From Mucilaginibacter sp. OK098 (GTDB taxonomy: Bacteria; Bacteroidota; Bacteroidia; Sphingobacteriales; Sphingobacteriaceae): a DNA stretch of 64,000 nt. Where the stretch lies: positions 558,504 to 622,503 of the forward strand of contig NZ_FRCM01000003.1 in assembly GCF_900142915.1 (NCBI RefSeq), read 5' to 3'. The notes beneath the pieces are model-generated. The model ran no database searches. It was not told where the DNA came from and saw only the letters and a list, made by a program, of their open reading frames with translations. Made by a program: the position numbers and the translations under genes. Positions 53,761-62,489 of the stretch are shown here, in pieces; within the stretch, counting starts at the first letter, position 1, and each line of letters starts with the position of its first letter.

Positions 53761-54228
53761 TCAGGGTATCAGTCCTAACCTTTTTGCCATTTCAATAGCC
53801 TGCGTACGGCGCTCCACTTCCATCTTTAAAAACAGGTTTGATGTATGGGTTTTTATGGTGTTTAATGATACAAACAACCGCTCGGCAATTTGCTGGTTAC
53901 TCAGGCCGTCGGCCATTAATTGTAAAACCTCCAGTTCGCGGGGGCTTAAACGCAGTCGTTTAAATTCGGCTTCGTTTAAAACAAAATCGACACCGGCAAA
54001 CACCTGTTTTTCAATTATTACGGTTTTTACTTTGGGCTTTATCAGTTTTATGGCAAGCCAGATACCCAGGCCGGTAAAAACAACAGCTATGGCGCCGGCA
54101 TAAATTTCAAAAGCATGGTTAATAATAATAAAGTGCCACTCCAGCCATTTTAATAGCAGCAATAACAAAGCAAGCGATACGCCGTAAATTATAATTTGCT
54201 TGTTCTTTGCAGAGATCCTAAATGTCAT
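53761..54228 (-). CDS. Membrane-anchored LuxR-type HTH regulator
   Basis: The 155-aa protein has two hydrophobic segments (about 12-25 and 38-62), then a linker and a LuxR-type HTH (about 92-150, LSPRELEVLQLMADGLSNQQIAERLFVSLNTIKTH). There is no receiver or sensory domain. Membrane-tethered HTH proteins of this small size occur next to DUF4199 genes in Bacteroidota, as here (122 bp upstream, same strand). It may respond to membrane or lipid state. Confidence 0.88.
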   Translation of the reverse strand: MTFRISAKNKQIIIYGVSLALLLLLLKWLEWHFIIINHAFEIYAGAIAVVFTGLGIWLAIKLIKPKVKTVIIEKQVFAGVDFVLNEAEFKRLRLSPRELEVLQLMADGLSNQQIAERLFVSLNTIKTHTSNLFLKMEVERRTQAIEMAKRLGLIP

Positions 54229-54336
54229 TGCTCGTTATTGGGTGTTTAAAAATAGTCCTTTATGACGAATATATCATAATGTTATACCCCCTAATTAATT
54301 GTGCAAAAATTCGATTCAGGAAGCTGACCAAATTAA

Positions 54337-54367
54337 AAAAGTCAACCCGTATTTTGAGTTGACTTTT
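54337..54367 (-). terminator. Terminator hairpin downstream of the aldo/keto reductase gene
   Basis: AAAAGTCAAC (54337-54346) pairs with GTTGACTTTT (54358-54367). On the minus strand it is followed by a T run. It lies about 125 bases after the stop codon of the reductase gene. Confidence 0.65.
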
Positions 54368-54390
54368 ACTGAATTCAGTTTTTATGTTGT

Positions 54391-54457
54391 CCTTAGACTA
54401 TAAAACCCGAACTCTTAATGAGTGATTTGGGTAATGAGGCGGGATTGGAGGATAAAT
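54391..54457. repeat. Flanking repeat A, downstream of the aldo/keto reductase gene
   Basis: About 66 bp, starting CCTTAGACTATAAAACCC and ending GAGGATAAATTG, align with 55591-55660 at roughly three quarters identity by hand. Both copies are in the same orientation. They lie on either side of the reductase gene. Confidence 0.6.
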
Positions 54458-54491
54458 TGAATCCCTATTGTGTTTGCTTTAATAGCTCAAA

Positions 54492-55394
54492 TTATCTTTT
54501 TGGAATGAAGCCCGGTACGCCTGTATTCACCACCTGATTAAATCTCTGCCTTGTCTGAATGCGGTTGATTTCATTAAAGGCGTCTTCGGGCAGCGGAGAA
54601 ATGTCAAAATTCTCCCGCGCACGGGCCGCACTTTTGGCCGTGGTAAGTAAAGCCGTGCCACGCTGCACCGCCCAGGCCAACAGCACCTGTGCCGGCGTCT
54701 TTCCAACTCGTGCCGCAATTGACAAAATTACAGGATCTTCGAGCGGCCCCGGCTTTATTCCGTGGCCCAATGGCGCAAAAGCTAAAAAAACAATGCCCTT
54801 TTCCTTGCAAAATTCTAAAAGTTCTGTTTCCGGCAGATACGGATGCGCTTCGACCTGGATCACGGCCGGCTTGATTCTAGCCGATGCATAAATAGGCAAC
54901 AGTTTGTCCAGGGTGATATCAGCCAATCCGATGGCCCGGCATTTGCCACCGTCCACAAGGTGCTCCATCGCCTTCCAGGTGTCGGGCAAATTCACGCCGC
55001 TGTCATAAATAACATTGCCGTTTTGATCCCTCGGATCCTGCTCATCCCCCGGTTGAAACGCAAACGGAGTGTGAATGAGATAGAGATCCAGATAATTGAG
55101 CCGAAGCCTCTTTAAACTCTCCCCGAATGCAGGTTCTACCCGCTCGGGCCTATGATTTGTGTTCCATAGCTTCGTAGTAACAAAGATCTCTTCGCGTGCA
55201 ATTCCTAAATCGGCAAGGCCTGCCTGTAACGCCTCTCCTACCTCGCTCTCGTTTCGATATCGTTCAGCACAATCGAAGTGTCGGAATCCAGCTTCCAGTG
55301 CGTCCCTGGTAGCACTTATCGTCACCGCCGCATCGGGGATCAGGGTGCCAAACCCGAGGGCGGGCATAGGGATGGTCTTATTTATTGTCTTCAT
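54492..55394 (-). CDS. Aldo/keto reductase
   Basis: The 300-aa TIM-barrel NADPH reductase has the catalytic tetrad visible: Asp41 and Tyr46 in FDCAERYRNE, Lys75 in VTTKLW and His108 in LIHTP. The PVIQVEAHPYL strand is also typical. The gene looks richer in GC than its neighbours, and it stands between two related direct repeats (54391-54457 and 55591-55660). This suggests arrival as a cassette. The substrate is unknown. Confidence 0.94.
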   Translation of the reverse strand: MKTINKTIPMPALGFGTLIPDAAVTISATRDALEAGFRHFDCAERYRNESEVGEALQAGLADLGIAREEIFVTTKLWNTNHRPERVEPAFGESLKRLRLNYLDLYLIHTPFAFQPGDEQDPRDQNGNVIYDSGVNLPDTWKAMEHLVDGGKCRAIGLADITLDKLLPIYASARIKPAVIQVEAHPYLPETELLEFCKEKGIVFLAFAPLGHGIKPGPLEDPVILSIAARVGKTPAQVLLAWAVQRGTALLTTAKSAARARENFDISPLPEDAFNEINRIQTRQRFNQVVNTGVPGFIPKR

Positions 55395-55590
55395 TTTTAT
55401 GATAATTTATTGTGCCTTTTTTATTGACTAATCCGGTTGATGTTGCTTTGGGTACTTAAAACATCAAACTACACAACAAAGTTCGGCAGAAAATTTCAGG
55501 GAGCTGTGTGACCTATATCACATTTGAAGATTGGCAGGATTTCGATTCAAAAAACGTATTATTTATGGTCAATTACCGGCGTTTTAGTGG

Positions 55591-55660
55591 CCTTTAGAAT
55601 ACAAAACCCTACCCCTTTTATGGTTGATTTATAAAATGCAGCGGGTTTAGAGGATAATTT
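55591..55660. repeat. Flanking repeat B, upstream of the aldo/keto reductase gene
   Basis: CCTTTAGAATACAAAACCC ... GCGGGTTTAGAGGATAATTTG, the partner of the repeat at 54391-54457. Both are non-coding in all frames. The rest of the 291-base gap holds nothing recognisable. Confidence 0.6.
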
Positions 55661-55685
55661 GGTATAGTTTTTAATTGCCGATATT

Positions 55686-56108
55686 TCAAGCTAATCCCCG
55701 TAATATTTGCAATCTATTATCAGGAGCATTTGGCGAGAAAAAGTCTGGGATAGTATTTTGATTTCTTTTCGGGCGACTAAGAAACTCAACTGGCCATTCC
55801 GTTACTCTTTGCTCTTTAACATGGATATAATTGCCCGGCTCAGCCTCATCTATATACTCCTCTTGCAAAATAAGAGCCAATGGTTCCTCTGATCCTGCAT
55901 TTTCTCCTGAAAATTCAAAGGCGCCTTCATAGCTGTCAAAAGCATAATAATAATCGTCTCCTTCATAAATATCAAGAGCGCCATCGTGTGGATGGCACCA
56001 AACCCGGTATTCCAATACTTCATCCCAAACGTATCCCCCGCCGGATTTTCCAAAAGCAGGATATGAACCAACTAAATCTTTATTTTTTACTTCCGGATAA
56101 TTTGTCAT
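55686..56108 (-). CDS. Uncharacterised protein
   Basis: The 140-aa soluble protein has many aromatic and acidic residues: GKSGGGYVWDEVLEYRVWCHP and then YEGDDYYYAFDSYEGAFEF. The VWDEVLEYRVWCHP pattern recurs in a conserved but unnamed bacterial family. No function can be given. It is followed by the terminator at 56162, which serves the metallophosphoesterase gene upstream. Confidence 0.65.
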   Translation of the reverse strand: MTNYPEVKNKDLVGSYPAFGKSGGGYVWDEVLEYRVWCHPHDGALDIYEGDDYYYAFDSYEGAFEFSGENAGSEEPLALILQEEYIDEAEPGNYIHVKEQRVTEWPVEFLSRPKRNQNTIPDFFSPNAPDNRLQILRGLA

Positions 56109-56161
56109 TTGCCTTTTAATGGGGGTACAACTACGTAACGAAAGTAAAAAGAATTAAAATA

Positions 56162-56193
56162 AAAAGCCTTCGGATTTTCATCTGAAGGCTTTT
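56162..56193 (-). terminator. Terminator with conserved loop (copy 2), after the metallophosphoesterase gene
   Basis: AAAAGCCTTC (56162-56171) pairs with GAAGGCTTTT (56184-56193), with three inner pairs and loop TTTTCA. T residues follow on both strands. Confidence 0.8.
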
Positions 56194-56271
56194 TGAATAG
56201 CATTCCATACTTAGCATACTCTGGTCATTTTGTGGTTTAGGAAGTGGCGCGGAAGTGGGTTCGTAACATTA

Positions 56272-57471
56272 CTAATCGCGGGCCCGGGAAAATGCGCCCC
56301 GTTTTAAAGTGATCGCCGCAACTTCGGGCCACATACCGATTCGCCCTTTCAATCCTAAAAATCCAAAACCGCGGTTAACATACAAATACCTTCCGGCATC
56401 CTGGTAAAGCCCGGCCCACTGCTTGTAAACATATTGGATAGGGCTCCACTTAAATCCTAAAAAATCGATGCCGAATTGCATGCCATGAGTATGCCCTGAT
56501 AGTGTCAGATGGATTCGCTGTTCATGTTGCAGCGTTACGCCCTCCCAGTGTGAAGGGTCGTGCGACATAAGGATCCTGAATGCATCACCGCTTATGTGCG
56601 CGGTCGCCTTTTTTAGATCGCCATACTGATGAAAGCCGCCTTTACCCCAGTTTTCCACCCCGATAAGCACAATAGACTGATCATCTTTTTTGAGCGTTAC
56701 CGCTTCGTCCAGCAGCAAACGGAACCCGATCTCGGAATGAACTTGTTTTAAGCGGTTCAGATTTGCCAACTTTGCCCCGGCATTTTCCCATTGGATATAA
56801 TCTCCGTAATCATGATTCCCAAGGATAGAAAACTTGCCCATCGGGGCCTTCAGCCCGGCAAAGGCCGGGATCCATTGATCCATTTCCGAAGCCCGGTTAT
56901 TAACCAGGTCACCGGTAAATAAAATGACATCGCTTTGCTGCTCATTCACCAGGTCCAACCCTTTCTGTACGCCTGCTGCATTGGTAAAGCTACCGGAGTG
57001 AACATCCGTTATTTGTGTGATCGTAAAGCCATCGAAGGCCTCCGGCAGATCCGGGAACCAAAGGATCTCACGCCGCAGGCGATAAAAATGCCTCCCGCGT
57101 GTAATACCAAACAGTACCACCAGGAACAGTATTGCAGAGATACTTAGTGCCAGTTCACTCACCCAAAGTTGCCTTGGCGGAAAACCCCGAAACAGCCGTG
57201 AAAAATCTTCGATCAGCAGAACAGGCACGGAAAACAAGCGTGGAATGAACGCCAACAGCATTAACCCCATCACCCAGGTGATCAGCCTTTGCTGTACTTG
57301 TGAACCCCGCCGTACAAAAATCACAGCGGCCAGGCCGGCCATTAATACCAGATCAATAACCCAATAGACCCATAAATTATGAGCAGAACCTGTAAAAGTG
57401 TGTAAAGCCTGGTAAAAATAAAGGTCGGTACAAAACCAAAGAAGAATAATTAAGGGAAGTCTTTTAGCCAT
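56272..57471 (-). CDS. Membrane-anchored metallophosphoesterase (YaeI/YkuE-like)
   Basis: The protein has 399 aa from Met at 57471, which begins a clean hydrophobic segment; the frame extends ten codons further to 57501. Several hydrophobic helices occupy the first 140 residues. Then come the calcineurin-like motifs: ITDVHSG, TGDLVNN, LGNHDYGDY, LMSHDPSHW and LSGHTHGMQFG. Proteins of this type act on membrane-associated phosphodiester substrates such as UDP-sugar lipids. It is followed by a strong terminator. Confidence 0.92.
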   Translation of the reverse strand: MAKRLPLIILLWFCTDLYFYQALHTFTGSAHNLWVYWVIDLVLMAGLAAVIFVRRGSQVQQRLITWVMGLMLLAFIPRLFSVPVLLIEDFSRLFRGFPPRQLWVSELALSISAILFLVVLFGITRGRHFYRLRREILWFPDLPEAFDGFTITQITDVHSGSFTNAAGVQKGLDLVNEQQSDVILFTGDLVNNRASEMDQWIPAFAGLKAPMGKFSILGNHDYGDYIQWENAGAKLANLNRLKQVHSEIGFRLLLDEAVTLKKDDQSIVLIGVENWGKGGFHQYGDLKKATAHISGDAFRILMSHDPSHWEGVTLQHEQRIHLTLSGHTHGMQFGIDFLGFKWSPIQYVYKQWAGLYQDAGRYLYVNRGFGFLGLKGRIGMWPEVAAITLKRGAFSRARD

Positions 57472-57572
57472 TTTAATAATGATATATGAAACAGATATCA
57501 CTATGTAGACGATTGAGTTGGGGGAATATTTTAAATGGGGGAAATATGGGATTTATTGGGTGATATAACAGG

Positions 57573-57601
57573 AAGCCTTCAGACTTTCATCTAAAGGCTT
57601 T
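57573..57601. terminator. Orphan copy of the conserved-loop hairpin (copy 3)
   Basis: AAGCCTT (57573-57579) pairs with AAGGCTT (57594-57600), with inner AGA/TCT pairs and loop CTTTCA. It lies between two divergent genes, upstream of both, so it is out of place as a terminator. Confidence 0.65.
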
Positions 57602-57707
57602 TTAAATAATTTTTCCCACCATATGCGAAATACAACGATTAGTGTTTTTTTATATCGAAACTAAGGTAGATTTCTTAACTTCGGTTACCATAACCGTCTC
57701 ACAACTT

Positions 57708-59219
57708 ATGCGAAAACCGCTTATTAAAATATTGCTTGCTATACCTTTTCTTGCTATAGGCATTTTAATCTATTTTTTATTTAAACCAGTAGAATTAGAA
57801 AATTTCAATTCTTCATTTATTTCTATATCGTTAACAATAGCGACCTTTTCGATAAGTTTTTCTTTTTTACAATATACATTTTCACCTTATAAATCTCTAT
57901 TACGTTCAATAAGTACCCGACAATTAATATTTACCTACGCAACACTGATCGTAGCGTTGGCTCCAATCGGCGGGCTGGTCATTAATAAATCATTGGTTCC
58001 CCAAATTAGTTTGTTTACGATACCGCTCCTTGCTTACAATATTCTATTATTATGGACAGTCGCTTATGAAGAATGCAACCCAGTATTCCTGTTAAACCGG
58101 GCAAAACGTCCTAAAAAGCTGCTTTCATTTTTACAAAGATTTAAAGACGACATAAACCAGCAATTGATAACACAGGAGAGTTTTAATTTTTCAAAAGGAG
58201 ATGAGACACCTTCTCACGATTGGGGCGATAAGTATTCTGTCACGGTACCTGGCGACCCTTTTCATCTGGCCAATATGATTGCTGAACATGCTTTAAAGAA
58301 TGGCGATGTATTAATGTACGTTGAAGTTGTGAGATCATATGGAACGATAATCGATGCTATGTTAGCAAATCCTATGGTGAAAGAAATGGATTTTCGTTTT
58401 AAGATCGAGCGATTGGTTGGTTATTCTTTTCGTAATCTGGTCAAGCTTAGTGGAAAGCTATCTGATAATCCCGTGCATCGTAATGAATTGATCCTAAGCA
58501 TCAGTAATTATTTGCGTGAAAAAGCGCTGCTATACTTACAAACGCGGAACCCATTTGAAAACATAGCAGGTATCCTTACCGATTTTGCAGAAGAACTGGT
58601 TTCTAAAGATAGGGATGCGGTTATTCTGGTGTTGTCACTTCATCGGCAACTTTGTCAAAAAGGCATTTACGACCCGCCGCCAGAACAAGGGCACGAATTT
58701 TTTAAATTACATCTTCCTGTCTATCCGATGTATATCAAACGTATTGGGCAGGCGGCGATTAGAGATGGTTCCTCGGAGATGATGTATCGTTGCTTGGAAG
58801 AATTAGGTTACTTAGGCTGTTCTGCGGTAAAAAATTATCAATTTCAAGTGATCATCGAGACATTGCAATCCATCGTACAGTTGGGACGTGAATCAAGAGC
58901 TGCGGGTTTGGTATGCTTTGACCAACGTTGTACGCTTGACCCGCCTGCTCATGCCAAAGAGCGTCTGTGGTGGATGCTTAGTTGGATTCATCACCTATCG
59001 GATGACAAAGTACAGTTAATACATCGTTCGTTCGAAACCGCTTATTCTCGATTAAGTGGCTTCAAAACGACTATCGTTATGTCAAGAGAGGGCGACCAGC
59101 CGGTATTCGATATAAACGAGAGTAAGGAACCACACGTCGAGGGGTATATATCTGGAAACCACCCCGGAAAGATCGACTATTCTGATCCCAAACAGATTAA
59201 GGAATATAAATTATATTGA
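57708..59219 (+). CDS. Membrane protein, DUF2254-like architecture, uncharacterised
   Basis: The protein has 503 aa from ATG at 57708 (MRKPLIKILL). A GTG at 57642 would add 22 residues of less membrane-like sequence. Four hydrophobic segments fill the first 145 residues (about 6-25, 38-58, 72-92 and 98-118); the rest is soluble and helical. The layout recalls DUF2254 proteins, but no firm motif is seen. The soluble part has repeated short helices (VEVVRSYGTIIDAMLANP). Function is unknown. Confidence 0.65.
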   Translation: MRKPLIKILLAIPFLAIGILIYFLFKPVELENFNSSFISISLTIATFSISFSFLQYTFSPYKSLLRSISTRQLIFTYATLIVALAPIGGLVINKSLVPQISLFTIPLLAYNILLLWTVAYEECNPVFLLNRAKRPKKLLSFLQRFKDDINQQLITQESFNFSKGDETPSHDWGDKYSVTVPGDPFHLANMIAEHALKNGDVLMYVEVVRSYGTIIDAMLANPMVKEMDFRFKIERLVGYSFRNLVKLSGKLSDNPVHRNELILSISNYLREKALLYLQTRNPFENIAGILTDFAEELVSKDRDAVILVLSLHRQLCQKGIYDPPPEQGHEFFKLHLPVYPMYIKRIGQAAIRDGSSEMMYRCLEELGYLGCSAVKNYQFQVIIETLQSIVQLGRESRAAGLVCFDQRCTLDPPAHAKERLWWMLSWIHHLSDDKVQLIHRSFETAYSRLSGFKTTIVMSREGDQPVFDINESKEPHVEGYISGNHPGKIDYSDPKQIKEYKLY

Positions 59220-59464
59220 TTGTCTTAAATTTATTAACTCGAAACAGTCTTGTCGATACTTTTTAATGAAAACTGAATGGTATAAAAGTTGCCAGCTTGC
59301 CTAAAATAGTTGTCCCGACGAATCTTAAACTTGCTTAGCAAACAGCTATTTTACAGGACGTTATATGCTTTGATAAAAACGAACGCCAAGAATGACACAA
59401 GTTTCTATTAAATTTATAATTCATACAAATTAGGCAACATGATTGCCTGCTCATACGATAAATC
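59220..59464. other. Intergenic region before the MITE
   Basis: About 245 bases after the membrane-protein gene, up to the MITE left terminus. No ORF or structured element is visible. Confidence 0.4.
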
Positions 59465-59715
59465 TTAAATTAACGTGAGTTCGATATAAGGCCGGCATAA
59501 TAGTGTCTGACTATCAATCACTTACAGCTATTTATGCGCCGATAAAAAGTGAATCATCTGATAATCAACATGTTTCACAGCGTTCCAGGTGTTCCACGTG
59601 CAAAAGTGGAACGCTTTGCCGGAGTGGATACACAACTTGTGCTTCACCTCAACACGGTTGGAGAAGGGTTGAGGTGAGGTGACCATTTGCTTATGTCGAA
59701 CTCACGTTAAATTAA
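59465..59715. mobile_element. MITE-like element with 25-bp terminal inverted repeats
   Basis: The ends 59465-59489 and 59691-59715 are inverted copies matching at 23 of 25 positions; the shared core is TTAACGTGAGTTCGA. Nothing inside encodes a protein. The interior has a GTTCCAC/GTGGAAC stem (59591-59597 with 59606-59612) and a CACCTCAAC/GTTGAGGTG inverted repeat near 59645-59676 that recalls the repeat at 37266. The right terminal repeat covers the stop codon of the GC-rich gene at 59707. A TTAA at each outer end may be part of the terminal repeat or of the target. Confidence 0.75.
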
Positions 59716-62157
59716 TGACATCAAGCCTCTGACCCTCAAAACACCCCTCTGCTCCAAAACTCCGAACACGGTCAGATCAAGTTCGAAAAACGCGCCGCTA
59801 TGGGGCTCGTCGGGCATGTGGCGTCGCTTCCATTCGTCGATAGCGGTGGCCACCCTGGCGGCAAGCCCTGTGGCATAAGCCTCTTTCGGTAATAGCAACA
59901 CCGGCATGATCACCGGCATCCCGGGTCCGACTTCATAACCATATGAGACGGTCAACCGCAGCCAGCGACCGGTTGTGTCGCCGAACAGTCGGGTGAAAAA
60001 CCCGTCGATGCGTTTGGCCAGCGTTTGGCCGAAACCCGATATGTCGATCGGATCCGGTGCGGCCAGGAAAGGCGCAGCGGCGGCACCCGGGCCCATGAAC
60101 CCGGTGCGAAGGGCGAAGTCGGGGTTCGGTGTCTTTCCGTCAACCGGCAGCAGGTTGCGCTCGAGCGCTAGCTCGGCGCGGGCGCTTTCGACCCCAAGTA
60201 CATCCAGCTTTTCGAAAACCAGGCTACGCAAGTGCCAGTTGCGGTCTGCAAAGGACAGGTAGCGCTGTGTGGAGTCGGAACGGAACCTCCAGTCTTCGCC
60301 TGTCTTTTCGGCAGTGTAGCCTTCGTAACGCGGCAACAGCTGTGGCACGCCCGGCCCTTCAGGCCCGGTGATGGCGACGCGCAATGTGCCATCTTCTCCT
60401 TCGGCTTCCGCGATGCGATACGACGCCTGCTGTTTCATCCTCATCATTTGGGTGCGATACATCCAGGTATTGCATACGTTCAATGCCAGCCAGTCGAACG
60501 ATTCGCGGGCCTCTGGCATCACGTCTTCCTGTTCCAGGTCGGTGCGGAGCTGCGCATAGGCCTCCGAAAATTCGACCAGGGCGTCGAAGAGGTCGGGCCT
60601 CGGCGTAGCATTCACTACGGATGCACCCGTATTGCCGGTATCGAGCCGCACGATCAGGGTGTCCTGAACGGCTGATTGGCGGTCGTAGGCGATGCGGTAA
60701 TCCCACAGTCGTGATTCGAGCAGTTTTGCTGCCGCATCGGCTGCAGCGTCGCCTTCCGAAGCCAGCGCCTGCTGTTGCAGGATGATTGCCGGCATGGGCA
60801 GGGTTTGAAGCAGGACGGGAACGCTGGCTTTCAGCAGCGGCCCGCTGCCTGTCGGCAATGTAACGGAATGGCAGAGGCGGATGTCGCCTTCTCTGTAAAA
60901 CGGATTGGCGGCCCCGGTTACCCGAATGCTGCACTCAAGCGGCAGCGCCTTATGGTCAGCACGGTCGGCAGTATCAGCTGAGCAGGCAGAGATAAACCAG
61001 GTCTTGTTTTCCCGGAAATTGAGAAAGCCCTGCGACACCGCAAGCATTTGTCCGGCATTGACCGGAACGGCTTCCGCCAGCAGTCCGATGCCCGCCGGAG
61101 CTTCGACACCACCAAGTTCCCCAACGAGCACGGCCACCAGCGTATTGGCACGGCCAGACTTTTCTTCAAGCCACCCCTGCAACCACCATTGGGCTTGTGC
61201 GAGCAGAGCTTCATGTCCTGTGTCGGTGAAAAGCGTCGCGAGCTCCTGGCGTGCACGCTGGCTGGCAATGGTCTGGCGCGCGGCAGTGACGGCATCAGAC
61301 GGATGCCTGTCAAGCGCCTCGACGAAGCTTCCGGCCAGGACGTTGAGGTCGATGTCCTTCACTGACCGCTTTCCGATGACCGTATCGTGCGACCAGAGCG
61401 ATTGTCCACTCACGTATTGCCGCACCGGCACATCCGGCCTCGACTGCAAAGCAGCCGATAAGGGCCGCAGCCCAAAAAACGCAGGACCAGAGAGTGAGCA
61501 CCCGTCTTCGATCGTCCGAAAGGGCACCAGCCATAGTATTTTCCGTCCGTTGTTCTCCGAGTATCCCATCTTCACATAGGGCGTTTTGTTTTCGTACGTC
61601 GTCACCCATGCTTCGAGCTCTGCATCCGGAATTATGTCGAAAGGCAACTCAAAGCCTGGATTTCCCCTGGTCGGCGTCGGCCCGAAAGGATCCGGGCGCC
61701 AGGGCCTGTCCCAAAGATACAATGCGAGCGGCCTTAGCCCTTTGAGCTGGCTTGACAGCGCGGCGGAAGGCAGGCTGATCGACTTTGTAACGGGCTCAGG
61801 GCGACTACCGTCGTTGAGCATGGCGTAGAAGGCATCCAGCACGGCCCTGGCAAAAAACAGGATGTGGTGGGCCGAGTCCCAGGCCGCGACATCCGGCACT
61901 GCCAATAGCAGGTGCCCCGAATGGGAAAGAGCGTCTTCAGCTTCGGAATATCGGTAAAGGTCCATAGCGGCCTTTTCGGTGTCGATGGGAGGCCCTTCGG
62001 TTCCGGCTTCGGTGAAATACGGAGCGGTATCGAACCGGAGATCGATCACGAAAGCGTCGGGCAGCAGGCGGGCACTGTAGGTTAGATTGGGCCATTCCGC
62101 GAAAGGGGGAATTTGTTTATGCTGTCCGGAAAGATCGCGGGTTTGTGTTTGTATCAT
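59707..62157 (-). CDS. Large GC-rich protein of unknown function, probably acquired
   Basis: I do not recognise this 816-aa protein. It has no signal peptide or membrane segment. It is rich in Ala, Leu, Asp and Arg, with short conserved-looking pieces such as RPLALYLWDRPWRPDPFG, the GxxxGxxAPAGIGLL stretch, and a late GFMGPGAAAAPFLAAPDPID. Base composition is visibly GC-rich, with GC at third positions, unlike all neighbours, which suggests transfer from a high-GC donor. The stop codon lies in the terminal repeat of the MITE. The long open antisense frames here are a by-product of the GC bias. Confidence 0.75.
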   Translation of the reverse strand: MIQTQTRDLSGQHKQIPPFAEWPNLTYSARLLPDAFVIDLRFDTAPYFTEAGTEGPPIDTEKAAMDLYRYSEAEDALSHSGHLLLAVPDVAAWDSAHHILFFARAVLDAFYAMLNDGSRPEPVTKSISLPSAALSSQLKGLRPLALYLWDRPWRPDPFGPTPTRGNPGFELPFDIIPDAELEAWVTTYENKTPYVKMGYSENNGRKILWLVPFRTIEDGCSLSGPAFFGLRPLSAALQSRPDVPVRQYVSGQSLWSHDTVIGKRSVKDIDLNVLAGSFVEALDRHPSDAVTAARQTIASQRARQELATLFTDTGHEALLAQAQWWLQGWLEEKSGRANTLVAVLVGELGGVEAPAGIGLLAEAVPVNAGQMLAVSQGFLNFRENKTWFISACSADTADRADHKALPLECSIRVTGAANPFYREGDIRLCHSVTLPTGSGPLLKASVPVLLQTLPMPAIILQQQALASEGDAAADAAAKLLESRLWDYRIAYDRQSAVQDTLIVRLDTGNTGASVVNATPRPDLFDALVEFSEAYAQLRTDLEQEDVMPEARESFDWLALNVCNTWMYRTQMMRMKQQASYRIAEAEGEDGTLRVAITGPEGPGVPQLLPRYEGYTAEKTGEDWRFRSDSTQRYLSFADRNWHLRSLVFEKLDVLGVESARAELALERNLLPVDGKTPNPDFALRTGFMGPGAAAAPFLAAPDPIDISGFGQTLAKRIDGFFTRLFGDTTGRWLRLTVSYGYEVGPGMPVIMPVLLLPKEAYATGLAARVATAIDEWKRRHMPDEPHSGAFFELDLTVFGVLEQRGVLRVRGLMSLI

Positions 62158-62489
62158 GGTCAGGTTAGTATGGGTCTTAAAGTCGAAGGGAAGATAGGAA
62201 AAAATAAGGTAAGAGTTTGGAGTTAACGGCCCGCATAGCTATGTTTGATTCAATATGGTGCTTTTGCTTCCTGCCGGAACTGGCAATTGACGTCTAACTA
62301 ACCAATAACGCAAGTTCTTCAAATTATAATTTACAAAGCGCACCACATTGCTGTGTTTCTTTCAGCGCTCCCGACGAGAATCAAACTCATATCTATAGTT
62401 TAGGAAACTCCCATTCTATCCGTTAAATTACCTCGCTTAAGAATAACATTACAGGCAGTACCTTTCGCCAACAGCAATGTTAGGCGGTT
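62158..62489. other. Intergenic region with a decayed tRNA
   Basis: 332 bases between the GC-rich gene and the O-methyltransferase gene. It contains the tRNA-Arg remnant (62366-62437). No ORF is visible. Confidence 0.5.
62366..62437 (-). pseudogene. Decayed tRNA-Arg(CCT)
   Basis: Read on the minus strand, positions 8 to 73 follow tRNA-Arg: a D-arm with TTTAACGGATAGAAT, an anticodon loop TTCCTAA (anticodon CCT at 62404-62402), and a T-arm GAGTTTGATTCTC. However, the seven 5' acceptor bases do not pair with the 3' strand (CGGGAGC), one anticodon-stem pair is broken, and the T-loop has T in place of C56. It cannot be a working tRNA. The 3' part being better kept fits an integration-site (att) remnant. 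Confidence 0.7.

Noticed and set aside
54391..55660. Insertion sequence around the aldo/keto reductase gene
   Set aside because: The flanking repeats are direct, diverged and non-coding, and no transposase is present.
60905..61579. 224-aa and other long frames antisense to or overlapping the GC-rich gene
   Set aside because: High GC lowers stop frequency in all frames; only the minus-strand 816-aa frame is continuous and starts and stops cleanly.
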